From JBOHRE01 sp050732635 (lineage in GTDB: Bacteria; Gemmatimonadota; Gemmatimonadetes; Longimicrobiales; RSA9), in contig JBOHRE010000021.1 of assembly GCA_050732635.1 (NCBI GenBank), positions 1 to 41,732 of the forward strand: a stretch of DNA of 41,732 nt, read 5' to 3'. The translations under genes were made by a program, and so were the position numbers. The notes beneath the pieces were generated by a model. The model did not search any database and was not told the DNA's origin. It worked only from the letters and a program-made list of their open reading frames with translations. Positions 24,283-32,198 of the stretch are shown here, in pieces; position 1 is the stretch's first letter, and the number at the start of each line of letters is the position of its first letter.

Positions 24283-25002
24283 CTAGGGCGACGCCGCGCC
24301 GCCCGAGCGCGGTCTCAGCCACGCCATGATGCTCGCCCGGCCGGCTCGCGCGTACACGTGATACGCATACTGATGGCAATTCGGCGTATTCGTGCCCCTC
24401 ACGCACCCGTTGTACCGCAACAACGCACGGTCCGGATTCCGCTCGGCGCGATAGTAGCTGGCGAAGATTTGCGCCCCGTGGCAGATGTTGGACTCGATGT
24501 TCCGCAGTCCGCCCGCGCACTGCGGCCAATTCCCTCGATGCAGCGGCATCACCTGCATCAAGCCGATGGCACCGACCGGGCTGCGTGCCTCCGGATCGAG
24601 CCACGGGTTTTCCACAAGCAGCACCGCGAGCAGCAGCCGCGGCTCGAGACCTGTCCGATTCGCTTCCCGTACCAGCGCGACCGCAATGCGCCGGACCAGC
24701 GCAGGGTCGTCGCGGTAGTCGAGCAACACCCGCTCGATCGGCGCGACATGCCAGTCCACGTACTCTTCCACCACCCCGAAGCCATCCTGCAGCGACTCCG
24801 CCCGCTCCAGTAGCGCTCCCACATCCGCATTCGCCCGCGCCGGCGCCGTTCCCGCTGAGCCGGACGGGCCGGACATCGCGAGCACGCTCACCGACGCGAT
24901 CAGTACGAGGACTGCCGACACATATCGCGGCCAGACATGCTCCGCCACCCGGCGGGCGAGCCACGCCCGTACGGTGACGACCAGCGTCCGGTCCACCTTC
25001 AT
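24283..25002 (-). CDS. membrane-anchored lytic transglycosylase (SLT domain)
   Basis: The 239-residue protein has an N-terminal membrane anchor or signal (YVSAVLVLIASVSVLAMSG, about residues 27-45) and a C-terminal SLT-type lysozyme-like domain. The catalytic glutamate lies in LLLAVLLVENPW, followed by the family motif SPVGAIGLMQVMP and the later NIESNICHGAQIFASYY and ALLRYNGC segments. It should cleave peptidoglycan glycan strands in the periplasm to form anhydromuropeptides. ATG at 25002 is set by AAGGAG 7 bases upstream; the frame is open further upstream. It is divergent from an AbrB gene. Confidence 0.88.
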   Translation of the reverse strand: MKVDRTLVVTVRAWLARRVAEHVWPRYVSAVLVLIASVSVLAMSGPSGSAGTAPARANADVGALLERAESLQDGFGVVEEYVDWHVAPIERVLLDYRDDPALVRRIAVALVREANRTGLEPRLLLAVLLVENPWLDPEARSPVGAIGLMQVMPLHRGNWPQCAGGLRNIESNICHGAQIFASYYRAERNPDRALLRYNGCVRGTNTPNCHQYAYHVYARAGRASIMAWLRPRSGGAASP

Positions 25003-25104
25003 CTCGGCACTCCTTGGCTTCCAGTTTTGCGCGCTGCGCCGCGACCTGCCGGCCAGCGTCCGGCGGGCCTTTGAGCAAGCGTCGTACCCCAGTCCGATTC
25101 CAAT

Positions 25105-25174
25105 TGTGGAAAACCGTGGAAAACCCGCGTCCCACTGTGGACTAATGCCTCTGTTATCCACAGCCGTTTCCACG
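25105..25174. promoter_or_regulatory. cluster of DnaA-box-like words in nested inverted repeat
   Basis: A perfect DnaA box TTATCCACA lies at 25154-25162. TGTGGAAAA (25105-25113), CGTGGAAAA (25115-25123) and TGTGGACTA (25136-25144) lie on the opposite strand and GTTTCCACG (25166-25174) on the same strand. They form nested inverted pairs: CTGTGGA (25135-25141) with TCCACAG (25157-25163), and CGTGGAAAAC (25115-25124) with GTTTCCACG. It could bind DnaA or a dimeric regulator. Confidence 0.5.
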
Positions 25175-25209
25175 CTTTTCAGCACCGATTGTGGGTCGCG
25201 CGCCGCGGC

Positions 25210-25238
25210 TTGCAGGGGGGGTATGCCGCGGCTAAGAT
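25210..25238 (+). promoter_or_regulatory. candidate sigma70-type promoter for the AbrB-family gene
   Basis: TTGCAG (25210-25215) and TAAGAT (25233-25238) are separated by exactly 17 bases. The -10 matches 4 of 6 consensus positions and the -35 only 3 of 6. Transcription would begin near 25245, giving a leader of about 67 bases before the ATG at 25312. Confidence 0.35.
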
Positions 25239-25311
25239 TCCGCTCTCGCGGTGCTGCGGAGCGCGCTTGGGGGTGGGGCGAGCCTCCGCGCAACAGACAA
25301 GGGGAGGCTCG

Positions 25312-25512
25312 ATGGCACTCTACCGCACGCTCTATTACGGTGATGTGACAGTGGGCGTGGGCGGGCGGGTCACGATCCCGCAGAACATACGCGACGATCT
25401 GGGCCTGACCGAGGGTGATGCGTTGACGGTGCGGGTGGAGGAGAGCTCGAACGGCATCCGTCAGCTGGTGATGTGGCGGTCGGAGCAACCGGCGCAGAGT
25501 GTCGAAGAGTAG
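25312..25512 (+). CDS. AbrB/SpoVT-type DNA-binding protein
   Basis: The 66-residue protein is a single swapped-hairpin AbrB domain: GGRVTIPQNIRDDLGLTEGDALTVRVEE is the family core, and it lies after a 15-residue N-terminal extension with two tyrosines. Such proteins are dimeric DNA-binding regulators, often antitoxins or transition-state regulators. No toxin-like (PIN or other) gene follows; the next gene is convergent, 19 bases away. Start is set by GGGGAGG at 25301-25307. It may bind the inverted repeats in its own upstream region, which is inference. Confidence 0.82.
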   Translation: MALYRTLYYGDVTVGVGGRVTIPQNIRDDLGLTEGDALTVRVEESSNGIRQLVMWRSEQPAQSVEE

Positions 25513-25531
25513 CGGGCGTCGAGCGCAGCGT

Positions 25532-26938
25532 TCAGACGCTCAGTTCGAGGTCGACCCAGCGCAGCAGCTCGGCGAGCGGGCCACCGCCGTCGTGGTGGCC
25601 GTGGCTCGGCGGCCAGGGCAGCGCCTCGAGTGATGTGATGCGGGCGGCGCCGATGCCGGCGAGCCGCTCGGCAAGACCCTGCCGTCGTGCGAGGGGTCCG
25701 GCGATGCCGACCGCTTGCAGCAACGGCCCCAGCTCGGCCAGCGTGTCGATGGCGTCTTCGAGCCGCGGCACCGGCTTGACGCGCACCGTCCGATTCAGGC
25801 ATGAGGGCTCCAGGGCGGGCTCCTCATCCAGAATGACGGTATAGGCCAGCGTTTCGGGCGCGAACAAACGGAGCGGCCGTCCCGCGATGGCCGCGAACTC
25901 CGTTGCCGCCCGCAACTGCCGGATCTGAGCGGCATCTTCTGCCCGCAGCCGGCCACGCGGCAGAGCCTTCTCGAGGCGGGCCATAGCAGCGGCCAACTGC
26001 TGCGCGAACGCTTCGCCGGAGAGCGGAGCGTCCCTCTCGACATAGATGGCGTGCGGCGACACGCAACCCTGTTGGTCGAAGAGCGCGGTGGCCCGCGCCG
26101 CCGCAGCCAGCGTCGCAGAGGCCGATTCCGGTCCGAGCGCCTCCCGCGCGATCAGCGCGATGGAGAGCTTTGGCCCGTGCACGACGACGCGGGTGTTCGG
26201 CGGCGCCAGCCGACGCACCGCTGTCACGACGGATTCGCCGCCATAGACCACGATCAGGTCCGCCGCTGCGATGGCGGCGTCCTCGGGAACAGCGCCACCG
26301 GGCCAGTAGGTCACCGCGCAGGCGGCGCCGAAGCGCGGCTCGACGGCGGCGAGCGCGCGCGCAAAGAGGGTGGGCAGCACCGGATCGCCGGCGCCGGTCT
26401 TCACGAGCGCTGGTGAGCGGGCCAGAAGCGAACGGGTCATGGAGGTCACACCGACACCCGGCACATTGCCGGCCAGGATATGAAGTGCGAGGCCGGGGCC
26501 TAGCGCACGCACCATCCGCCGGCTGTGCGGCTCGTGCCGGAATCGTTCGAGCACGAGCGGGTCGGCCAAATCGGCCTCGAGCAGCCGTTCCAGCGCCTCG
26601 CGTCGCCACTCGCGGGCCATCCCGTCCAGCACCGCGGAGGCCATGGCGCCGGACAGCCCGCTGGTCGCCGCCATCCAGCGTTCTGCCTCGAGTCGGGCGG
26701 GGCCGGACGCAGTCAGCGCCTGTGCGGCGCGGTCGATTGCGCCGATGATCGCCTCGTTGCTCGCCGCGAGCAGTGCGGCCCGGGGCTCGCCGCGCAGCGT
26801 ACGAGCGACGTCGCTCACCTGGACGGCCTCCAGCTGCGGGTAGCGAACCGGCGAGCCGGCGTCGGGCTCGATGTTGCCGAAGCGGGTGTGCGAGCCGAGC
26901 GGCAGACCGGGCAGGTGGAACGCGTCGAACGTGCTCAT
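25532..26938 (-). CDS. LuxC-like acyl-CoA/acyl-protein reductase
   Basis: The 468-residue protein belongs to the LuxC acyl reductase family, in the aldehyde-dehydrogenase superfamily. Typical features are the ALHILAGNVPGVGV cofactor loop (151-164), the ALVKTGAGDP segment (177-186), and the catalytic cysteine C292 in FDQQGCVSPH. LuxC reduces a fatty acyl thioester to the aldehyde with NADPH. Its ATG overlaps the stop of the LuxE-like gene (ATGA), so the two are a coupled pair, as in fatty acid reductases. No luciferase genes (luxAB) or luxD are present, so a role in aldehyde, alcohol or lipid making is more likely than light. Confidence 0.88.
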   Translation of the reverse strand: MSTFDAFHLPGLPLGSHTRFGNIEPDAGSPVRYPQLEAVQVSDVARTLRGEPRAALLAASNEAIIGAIDRAAQALTASGPARLEAERWMAATSGLSGAMASAVLDGMAREWRREALERLLEADLADPLVLERFRHEPHSRRMVRALGPGLALHILAGNVPGVGVTSMTRSLLARSPALVKTGAGDPVLPTLFARALAAVEPRFGAACAVTYWPGGAVPEDAAIAAADLIVVYGGESVVTAVRRLAPPNTRVVVHGPKLSIALIAREALGPESASATLAAAARATALFDQQGCVSPHAIYVERDAPLSGEAFAQQLAAAMARLEKALPRGRLRAEDAAQIRQLRAATEFAAIAGRPLRLFAPETLAYTVILDEEPALEPSCLNRTVRVKPVPRLEDAIDTLAELGPLLQAVGIAGPLARRQGLAERLAGIGAARITSLEALPWPPSHGHHDGGGPLAELLRWVDLELSV

Positions 26939-28059
26939 GTGGACCGTGCCGCCTCCATCAGCAGGTCCATGGCGATCGAGCAGCCGCGTGGTGGCGCGCC
27001 GCTCGCACGGCCCGACAGCACGAAACCGTGCTGCGCTGGCCGACCGAGATCCTCCGTCTGCACGGCCGCGACCGAGTCCAGATTCGCCAGATCGAAATGC
27101 TGCAGGATGCCGGTTCGTCCGCGCTGGACCGGCCGCAGCGTCTCGGGATCCATGACCCGCGTGCGCAGCCATGGCGGGCCGGCCTTGACCCGCGCTGTGT
27201 TGTGCCGGCCGGCCGGGCGAATCTGCTCGTACAGGATGCGGTCGTAGCATTGTGACAGCAGCTCGGTCATGCCGTATTCGTTCACGCAGAACGTCTGCGG
27301 AATCCCGAACGCGCGCTCGTAGCGGGCTCGCTGTGCCGCCTCATCCACGGCGCGTACACCGCCCTTCGTGCCGCCCGTATCCATCAGTCGTGAGCCGGGC
27401 GCCAGGCGGAACCGCTGCGCCGAGGCCTCGAGCAGGTCCAGCGCGTGTGTGAACGACAGCGTGGTGCCGAGCAGCGCCACCGCGCGCCCCTCTGCCGTGG
27501 CCCGTTCCAGCGCAGCGACGAGCCGGGCGACGTCCAGTGCCCCGTCGCTGCCAGCGACACATACGCTCGACGCATCGCCGAACGCGCGCGCGATCAGGTC
27601 GATCATGTAGGCCAGAGACGAGTCGGGCAGGTCGCGCGGCGCGGGCACGAGCGACACGACGGTGAGTCGCTCGATGTCCGGTGCGACGAAGGCGGCGAAG
27701 CCGGCGGTCGCGGCCGCCTCGTACAGCGCTGGATCGAGCACGTGGTGCGCCCCACGGCGCTCGCGGCCGCGGGTCGTACCGCTGGTGCGGAACACGAGCG
27801 CTGCCGCTGACGGATCGCCGGCCACCAGCGGCAGCTCCTTGAATGCCGCGGTCGGCACGCTCGGCACCTCGGTCCATGACTTTACGCTGTGCGGATCCGC
27901 ATTCTGGCGCTCACAGTAGGCGCGATAGGGTGCATTGTGCTCGAATTGGTGGCGGAACACGGCGAGCGCGAGTCGCTCGAACTCCGCCTCGACGAGCGGC
28001 GCCACGGCACCCCGGCGGAAACGCTCCAGCAGCTCCGCGCGCAGGTCGGCTTCCTTCAT
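26935..28059 (-). CDS. LuxE-like acyl-protein synthetase
   Basis: The 374-residue protein is an adenylate-forming enzyme of the LuxE family. The ATP-phosphate loop is FRTSGTTRG (about 90-98), a later MDTGGTKGG segment and FCVNEYGMTELLSQCY follow, and near the C-terminus GAPPRGCSIA places a cysteine (C360) where LuxE holds its acyl group before handing it to LuxC. It should activate a carboxylic acid as acyl-AMP and load it on that cysteine. It begins 4 bases after the DUF255 gene and overlaps the LuxC-like gene. The acid substrate is unknown. Confidence 0.87.
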   Translation of the reverse strand: MKEADLRAELLERFRRGAVAPLVEAEFERLALAVFRHQFEHNAPYRAYCERQNADPHSVKSWTEVPSVPTAAFKELPLVAGDPSAAALVFRTSGTTRGRERRGAHHVLDPALYEAAATAGFAAFVAPDIERLTVVSLVPAPRDLPDSSLAYMIDLIARAFGDASSVCVAGSDGALDVARLVAALERATAEGRAVALLGTTLSFTHALDLLEASAQRFRLAPGSRLMDTGGTKGGVRAVDEAAQRARYERAFGIPQTFCVNEYGMTELLSQCYDRILYEQIRPAGRHNTARVKAGPPWLRTRVMDPETLRPVQRGRTGILQHFDLANLDSVAAVQTEDLGRPAQHGFVLSGRASGAPPRGCSIAMDLLMEAARST

Positions 28060-28063
28060 CCCG

Positions 28064-29764
28064 CTAGCGCTGTGCTGCGCTGCGCAGCTCTTCGGCGTTG
28101 GTCAGCGGCGCGGAGCGGCCGCTCCGACTCCACAGGTAGGCAGCCGGCCCTGGCTGGGCCGGCAGCTCGCGTCCACCGAAGCGGCCGCCCTGCGGCAGCG
28201 TCCAGACCCGGCGCTGCGGTAGCGGCAGCGCCAGTGCCGCCTGGCGCAGCGCGGCGGATGCATCGGGGGCGCCGACGATCACGACCTGCAGCGGCGGCTC
28301 GAAGAAGGCGTGCACCGCGAGCGCATAGGTCGCGGCCGCGCTGCCGAAGCGTGGGGCCTGGGCGCCGAGCTGCGCGAGCGTGCGCTCGGCCATCGCGCGA
28401 CAGCCGCGGCCACCCGTGTAGTACCACAGATCGAGCATCAGTAGCGCGGCGGCCGCGTTGCTCTCGAACGGCCGATCGCGATGACCGAGCGCGCCGACCG
28501 CGTCGGCATCGGGCAGCCAGTCGAGAAAGCCGCCATCGTCGGCGAGCAGGTCCTGCTCGAGGCGGCCAGCGAGCTGCCGGGCGCGCTCCATCCACTCTGC
28601 GTCTCCGGTCGCCTGGGCCACGCTTACACAGGCCCGGCCGAGCTCGACAATGTCGTTCAGGAGTCCGCGCACACCCTGGCCGTCACTCGCGTGGTGGATC
28701 GGCCCATCGGTCGCCACGGCTCGCCACAGAGCCGTGAGCGTCGCGCGCGCCTCATCCACCCAGTCCTCGCTCGCCAGGCGGCCACCTGCGTCCGCCAGCG
28801 CGCGCGCCCACGCCGCGTTCGAATCGGTGAACGCGGTCAGGTCGCGTGGCGGCGGCGGCCCCTGACGATCGCTCGTGTAATACGCATCGTCGGCCGCAAC
28901 ACTGGACCCCCACAGTCCGTCATCGCGGCCGAGCTGCGCGCGGGCCCAGCGCACCGCCGCAGCGGCAGCCTCGGTGTAATCCGGACGGCGCAGCAGATGC
29001 CCGGCCAGCGCCAGGCAGCGCAGCATGCCGGCGTTGTCCAGGAGCAGCTTCTCGTATTGCGGCCGTGTCCAATCGTCATCGAGAGCGTAACGGAAGAAGC
29101 CGCCGTCGATACGGTCGTACAGCTCTCCGGCAAGCATGCCGTCGAGCGTCCGCTCCGCCATGGCGAGCGCGTTCGGGTCGCGCGCGACCAATCCCTGGAG
29201 CAGCGCCAGCTCCACCGCGTCGCATGCCGGAAACTTCGGGGCTGTGCCGAAGCCGCCGTTACGCGGATCGAAGTTCTCCTGAAGCCACGCGACCACGTCG
29301 TCGGCCGACTCGCGCCGGACGATGGCGGTGCTCGTGCGACGTGCGCGTGCCGCGTCCAACGCCTGGCGTCGCTTCTGGATCTCGGCCGTCAGCGCCTCGC
29401 GGCCGCTCGACCAGGCGCTCAAGACGCTGCGTGCCGCCTCTTGCAGCTCGGCCACCGGCAGGTAGGTCGAAGCCCAGAGCACTTCGCCCGTCGGCGTCAG
29501 AAAGGCGATCGTCGGCCAGCCACCGGCAATGTACCGGTCGCGGACGTGCGGATTGCGATCGGTGTCCACGCGCACCGGGATCAACTCCGTCGCCACCAGC
29601 CTGGCGAGCTCGGGGTCGGCGAACACTTCGGCTTCCATGACCCGGCACCACCGGCACCAGCTCGCGTGTAGGTACAGCAGAATCGGGCGTGAGCGGGCCT
29701 CGGCTTCGCCGAACGTGCTCGCCCCCCAATCGCGCCATGCGATCGCCGTCGATTCAGTCGCCAT
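28064..29764 (-). CDS. DUF255 / YyaL-type thioredoxin-fold protein with six-hairpin domain
   Basis: The 566-residue protein starts with a thioredoxin-like DUF255 domain carrying an active-site CxxC pair (C37, C40, in HASWCRWC), followed by a large alpha/alpha-barrel resembling six-hairpin glycosidases (motifs FDPRNGGFGTAPKFP and DRIDGGFFRYALDDDW). It is usual for this family, whose function is not settled. ATG at 29764 is chosen because homology begins there; an upstream GTG or ATG in frame at 29809 is possible. There is no signal peptide at this start. It is upstream of and probably co-transcribed with the LuxE/LuxC pair. Confidence 0.88.
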   Translation of the reverse strand: MATESTAIAWRDWGASTFGEAEARSRPILLYLHASWCRWCRVMEAEVFADPELARLVATELIPVRVDTDRNPHVRDRYIAGGWPTIAFLTPTGEVLWASTYLPVAELQEAARSVLSAWSSGREALTAEIQKRRQALDAARARRTSTAIVRRESADDVVAWLQENFDPRNGGFGTAPKFPACDAVELALLQGLVARDPNALAMAERTLDGMLAGELYDRIDGGFFRYALDDDWTRPQYEKLLLDNAGMLRCLALAGHLLRRPDYTEAAAAAVRWARAQLGRDDGLWGSSVAADDAYYTSDRQGPPPPRDLTAFTDSNAAWARALADAGGRLASEDWVDEARATLTALWRAVATDGPIHHASDGQGVRGLLNDIVELGRACVSVAQATGDAEWMERARQLAGRLEQDLLADDGGFLDWLPDADAVGALGHRDRPFESNAAAALLMLDLWYYTGGRGCRAMAERTLAQLGAQAPRFGSAAATYALAVHAFFEPPLQVVIVGAPDASAALRQAALALPLPQRRVWTLPQGGRFGGRELPAQPGPAAYLWSRSGRSAPLTNAEELRSAAQR

Positions 29765-29841
29765 TTGCTGGCAACTTGGCCGGCCGGCGTGCGCGGTGCA
29801 ACCGACCACGTCCGCCTCTGCCCGGGGCCGCCGCAGCGGTC

Positions 29842-30501
29842 TCAGCGCACGCGGAAATAGCCGCTGCGCGCCTCATGGGCTCGCGCCGGCAGGCCGAGCA
29901 TGCGAATCAGGAGTCGCTTCAGCCCACCTTCGATGGCGCGGCCGACGGAGCCGCCGCCGACCGCCGGCGCCAGCTCGCCCTTCAGCCATTGCTCGAGCTC
30001 TTCGAGATCGGACAGCGACAGCGTCTCGACGCGCAGCGAGGCGGTGTAGTAGTACCGCCCGGGTCGGGACGGCTCGAGGGCCGGGAAGTAGGTGGTCTCG
30101 GCCGCCGCCCGCGCTTCGGTATAACTGCGTAGCCGCTGCGCGAGCGGCCTTGGTGCCTGCACGCGCAGCAGGTATTCCTGCGGCAGCGGGTCGTACAGGA
30201 TCACCGCCACCCACCGCTCGGCGCCGACGAGCGCATCGATCCATTCGTCGCGCCACAGCTCGACCCGGAACTGCAGCCGCAGCGGCAGCCCCGACCGCAC
30301 CGCCTCGCCCAGCGCGGCATCGGCGAGTACCGGCCCCACGCGCAGCACCGGACGCGGGTCCGCGGGCGCCAGCGGCCGCACGCTCAACGCCGGCTGCTGC
30401 GCCGTGGCGGCCGTAGCCACCAGGAGGAAGCAGATCAGCGTAGCCCCAGCGCCGCGACCACGAATCGGTCTGGCGTGCGGCCGGCGCGGCCGATCGCGCA
30501 T
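29842..30501 (-). CDS. DUF4390-domain secreted protein
   Basis: The 219-residue protein has a basic N-terminus, a hydrophobic signal segment (ATLICFLLVATAATAQQ) and a DUF4390 domain with LPLRLQFRVELWRDEWIDALV and GRYYYTASLRVETLSLSDLEELEQWL. It is likely periplasmic. In betaproteobacteria, DUF4390 genes commonly sit beside ntrY/ntrX-type regulator genes, and here too an NtrY/NtrC-type pair lies just upstream in the same direction. ATG at 30501 overlaps the stop of the barrel-protein gene (ATGA). The function is unknown. Confidence 0.78.
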   Translation of the reverse strand: MRDRPRRPHARPIRGRGAGATLICFLLVATAATAQQPALSVRPLAPADPRPVLRVGPVLADAALGEAVRSGLPLRLQFRVELWRDEWIDALVGAERWVAVILYDPLPQEYLLRVQAPRPLAQRLRSYTEARAAAETTYFPALEPSRPGRYYYTASLRVETLSLSDLEELEQWLKGELAPAVGGGSVGRAIEGGLKRLLIRMLGLPARAHEARSGYFRVR

Positions 30502-32198
30502 CAGAAGCGGCGGTCCAACCGGATGAAGAAATTGGCTGTTTCGCCACCGCCGGTGAGCGGGAATGCCCAATACGCCCCGAGGCGACCCAGCCGGACACCG
30601 AGTCCGGCCTCGGCCGCGAAGTCACCCTGGCCACGTGTGCGGCCATCGCCGACAGCGTCCTCACTCCACGCACGTCCGGCATCGAAGAACACGATCCAGC
30701 CGGCCGCATCGCTCAGGTCGACATTGCCGCCGAAGGCACCGCGCAACACGTCGCCGAGCGGCAGCGTTGCGTCGTGCTCAAGCTGCACCAACACCGCGCG
30801 GTCGCAGCCGTAATGCGGGAAGAACGGCACCTCGTCGAGCAGGATGGCGGCGCGGCGCGCGCCGCAGGAGAAGCCGAACAGCGGATACGCCGGCAGCGTG
30901 CCTTCGCCGCCCAGGGCATGCTGGCGTTGGGGTGGCAGCGGGCCATCACTCAAAGCACCGGCCGCCCACACCCGCGTCGCCAGTCGCGAGCGCCGACCGA
31001 GCCGAGCGTACCGTCGCATGTCGAGCGTGGCGGCCGTGAACGTCTGGAGCGCCGGCCGCTGGGCGAACGGCCCCTCAGCTGTGGTCGTCGGCAGCTCGAG
31101 GTCGACGTCCAGCGCACGCTCGAGCTCGAGGTCGACCAGCCAGCCCGACGATGGCATGACCTCCTCATTGCGACTGTCGAAGCCGTATCGGAGCGCGATC
31201 GTGCGCAGCCGGCCGGCAGCCGCGGCGGGCTGCGGCCGCCACGGCTCATTGTTGTCGAAAACCGACCAGGGGCTCTCCGGCGCCACTCTGTCGTGCCGCT
31301 CGTCGCGATATTCTGCGGCCAGTCGGGTCGCCCATGAGCGCGGTGCCAGGCCGAGCCCGATGGACCAACCCACGCGCTCGAAATGGTCGCGGTAGTCCCG
31401 GTGCAACAGAAACGTCGCGAGTGATGCCTCACGGCCCGTCAGGCCTTCCGTTTCGATCGGTGTGATCTCGGAGCGGAGCGCGGCGGTGAACCTCGCCCCG
31501 CGCGCACCGCCGATCGACTGCGCCAGGCCGACGTGGTAGCCGAGCTCGTCCGGATCGAGCCGCAGCCCGCTCGCGGTTCGATAGATCAGCCGTGCCGACA
31601 ACTGCGTCGGGTTCCCACGGCCGAGCACGAGCCGACCACCGAGCCCGATCGGTAGCCCTTCCACGCGGTTGTAGCTGCCCTCGACGGCGGCGCGCAGCTC
31701 GCTCCTGCCGTAGCGGAATTCACGGCCGGCTGAGACCTGACCCGCGATCCGTTCCCCGACCGCTGTGATGCGGTCGGCCTCGCGGTGATACCGGAGGGCT
31801 TCCGGATACAGCCGCGTACTGCCTCCGATGCGCGCATCCGCGAGGCCCTGGATCGTGCCGCCGGTGACGATCACATCCCCATCGACCACCGCGCCGGCCC
31901 GCAGCTGGAGCACGCCGTTGATGACCACCACGGTGCCCCGTACGTGACCGGCCAGGTCGAGGGTCCCGGCCAACACGGCAACATCCCCGTCGACGACGAC
32001 GCCTGCTGGCATGGCGGCATCGCCGAACATGCGTACCGTCGCGGCCGCATTGAAACGCGCAATGATCGAATCACCGGCCGTCGCGTCCAGCGTCAGCGCC
32101 TCCTGGGCGGTCGCGCGCGACGCCACCAGACCAATGAGGAACACGGTGAGCGTCATATACGACGTCGCCCCGCCGCCGTACCGGAGGCCTGGTTTCAT
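30501..32198 (-). CDS. secreted bactofilin-like / outer-membrane beta-barrel fusion protein
   Basis: The 565-residue protein has a signal peptide (GLVASRATAQ near residues 23-32) and then a run of short repeats with VVVDGDVAVLAGTLDLAGHVRGTVVVINGVLQL, the pattern of bactofilin or polymer-forming beta-helix domains (about 45-130). The remaining 400 residues are rich in alternating aromatic and polar strands and look like a 16-stranded BamA/TamA-type barrel, with a final DRRF ending in Phe as expected for barrel insertion. The combination is unusual. Its ATG overlaps the stop of the response-regulator gene. The fold calls rest on pattern only. Confidence 0.7.
   Translation of the reverse strand: MKPGLRYGGGATSYMTLTVFLIGLVASRATAQEALTLDATAGDSIIARFNAAATVRMFGDAAMPAGVVVDGDVAVLAGTLDLAGHVRGTVVVINGVLQLRAGAVVDGDVIVTGGTIQGLADARIGGSTRLYPEALRYHREADRITAVGERIAGQVSAGREFRYGRSELRAAVEGSYNRVEGLPIGLGGRLVLGRGNPTQLSARLIYRTASGLRLDPDELGYHVGLAQSIGGARGARFTAALRSEITPIETEGLTGREASLATFLLHRDYRDHFERVGWSIGLGLAPRSWATRLAAEYRDERHDRVAPESPWSVFDNNEPWRPQPAAAAGRLRTIALRYGFDSRNEEVMPSSGWLVDLELERALDVDLELPTTTAEGPFAQRPALQTFTAATLDMRRYARLGRRSRLATRVWAAGALSDGPLPPQRQHALGGEGTLPAYPLFGFSCGARRAAILLDEVPFFPHYGCDRAVLVQLEHDATLPLGDVLRGAFGGNVDLSDAAGWIVFFDAGRAWSEDAVGDGRTRGQGDFAAEAGLGVRLGRLGAYWAFPLTGGGETANFFIRLDRRF

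Larger units (their letters stand above)
25003..25311. other. 309-base divergent intergenic region with DnaA-box-like cluster and AbrB promoter
   Basis: This gap separates the transglycosylase from the AbrB-type gene. Its middle (25100-25180) is less GC-rich than the surroundings and holds several TGTGGA/TCCACA words. The right part holds a candidate promoter and a strong Shine-Dalgarno (GGGGAGG, 25301-25307) for the plus-strand gene. No further reading frame is convincing. Confidence 0.5.

Noticed and set aside
25105..25174. Firm call of chromosomal oriC
   Set aside because: Only one box is perfect, dnaA/dnaN are not in the window, and gene strand does not switch here; kept only as a finding.
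25312..25512. AbrB-type antitoxin of a toxin-antitoxin pair
   Set aside because: No adjacent PIN, RelE or similar toxin gene; the next gene is convergent and encodes an acyl reductase.
25532..28059. Bioluminescence (lux) operon
   Set aside because: LuxC-like and LuxE-like genes are present, but luxA, luxB, luxD and luxI/R are missing.
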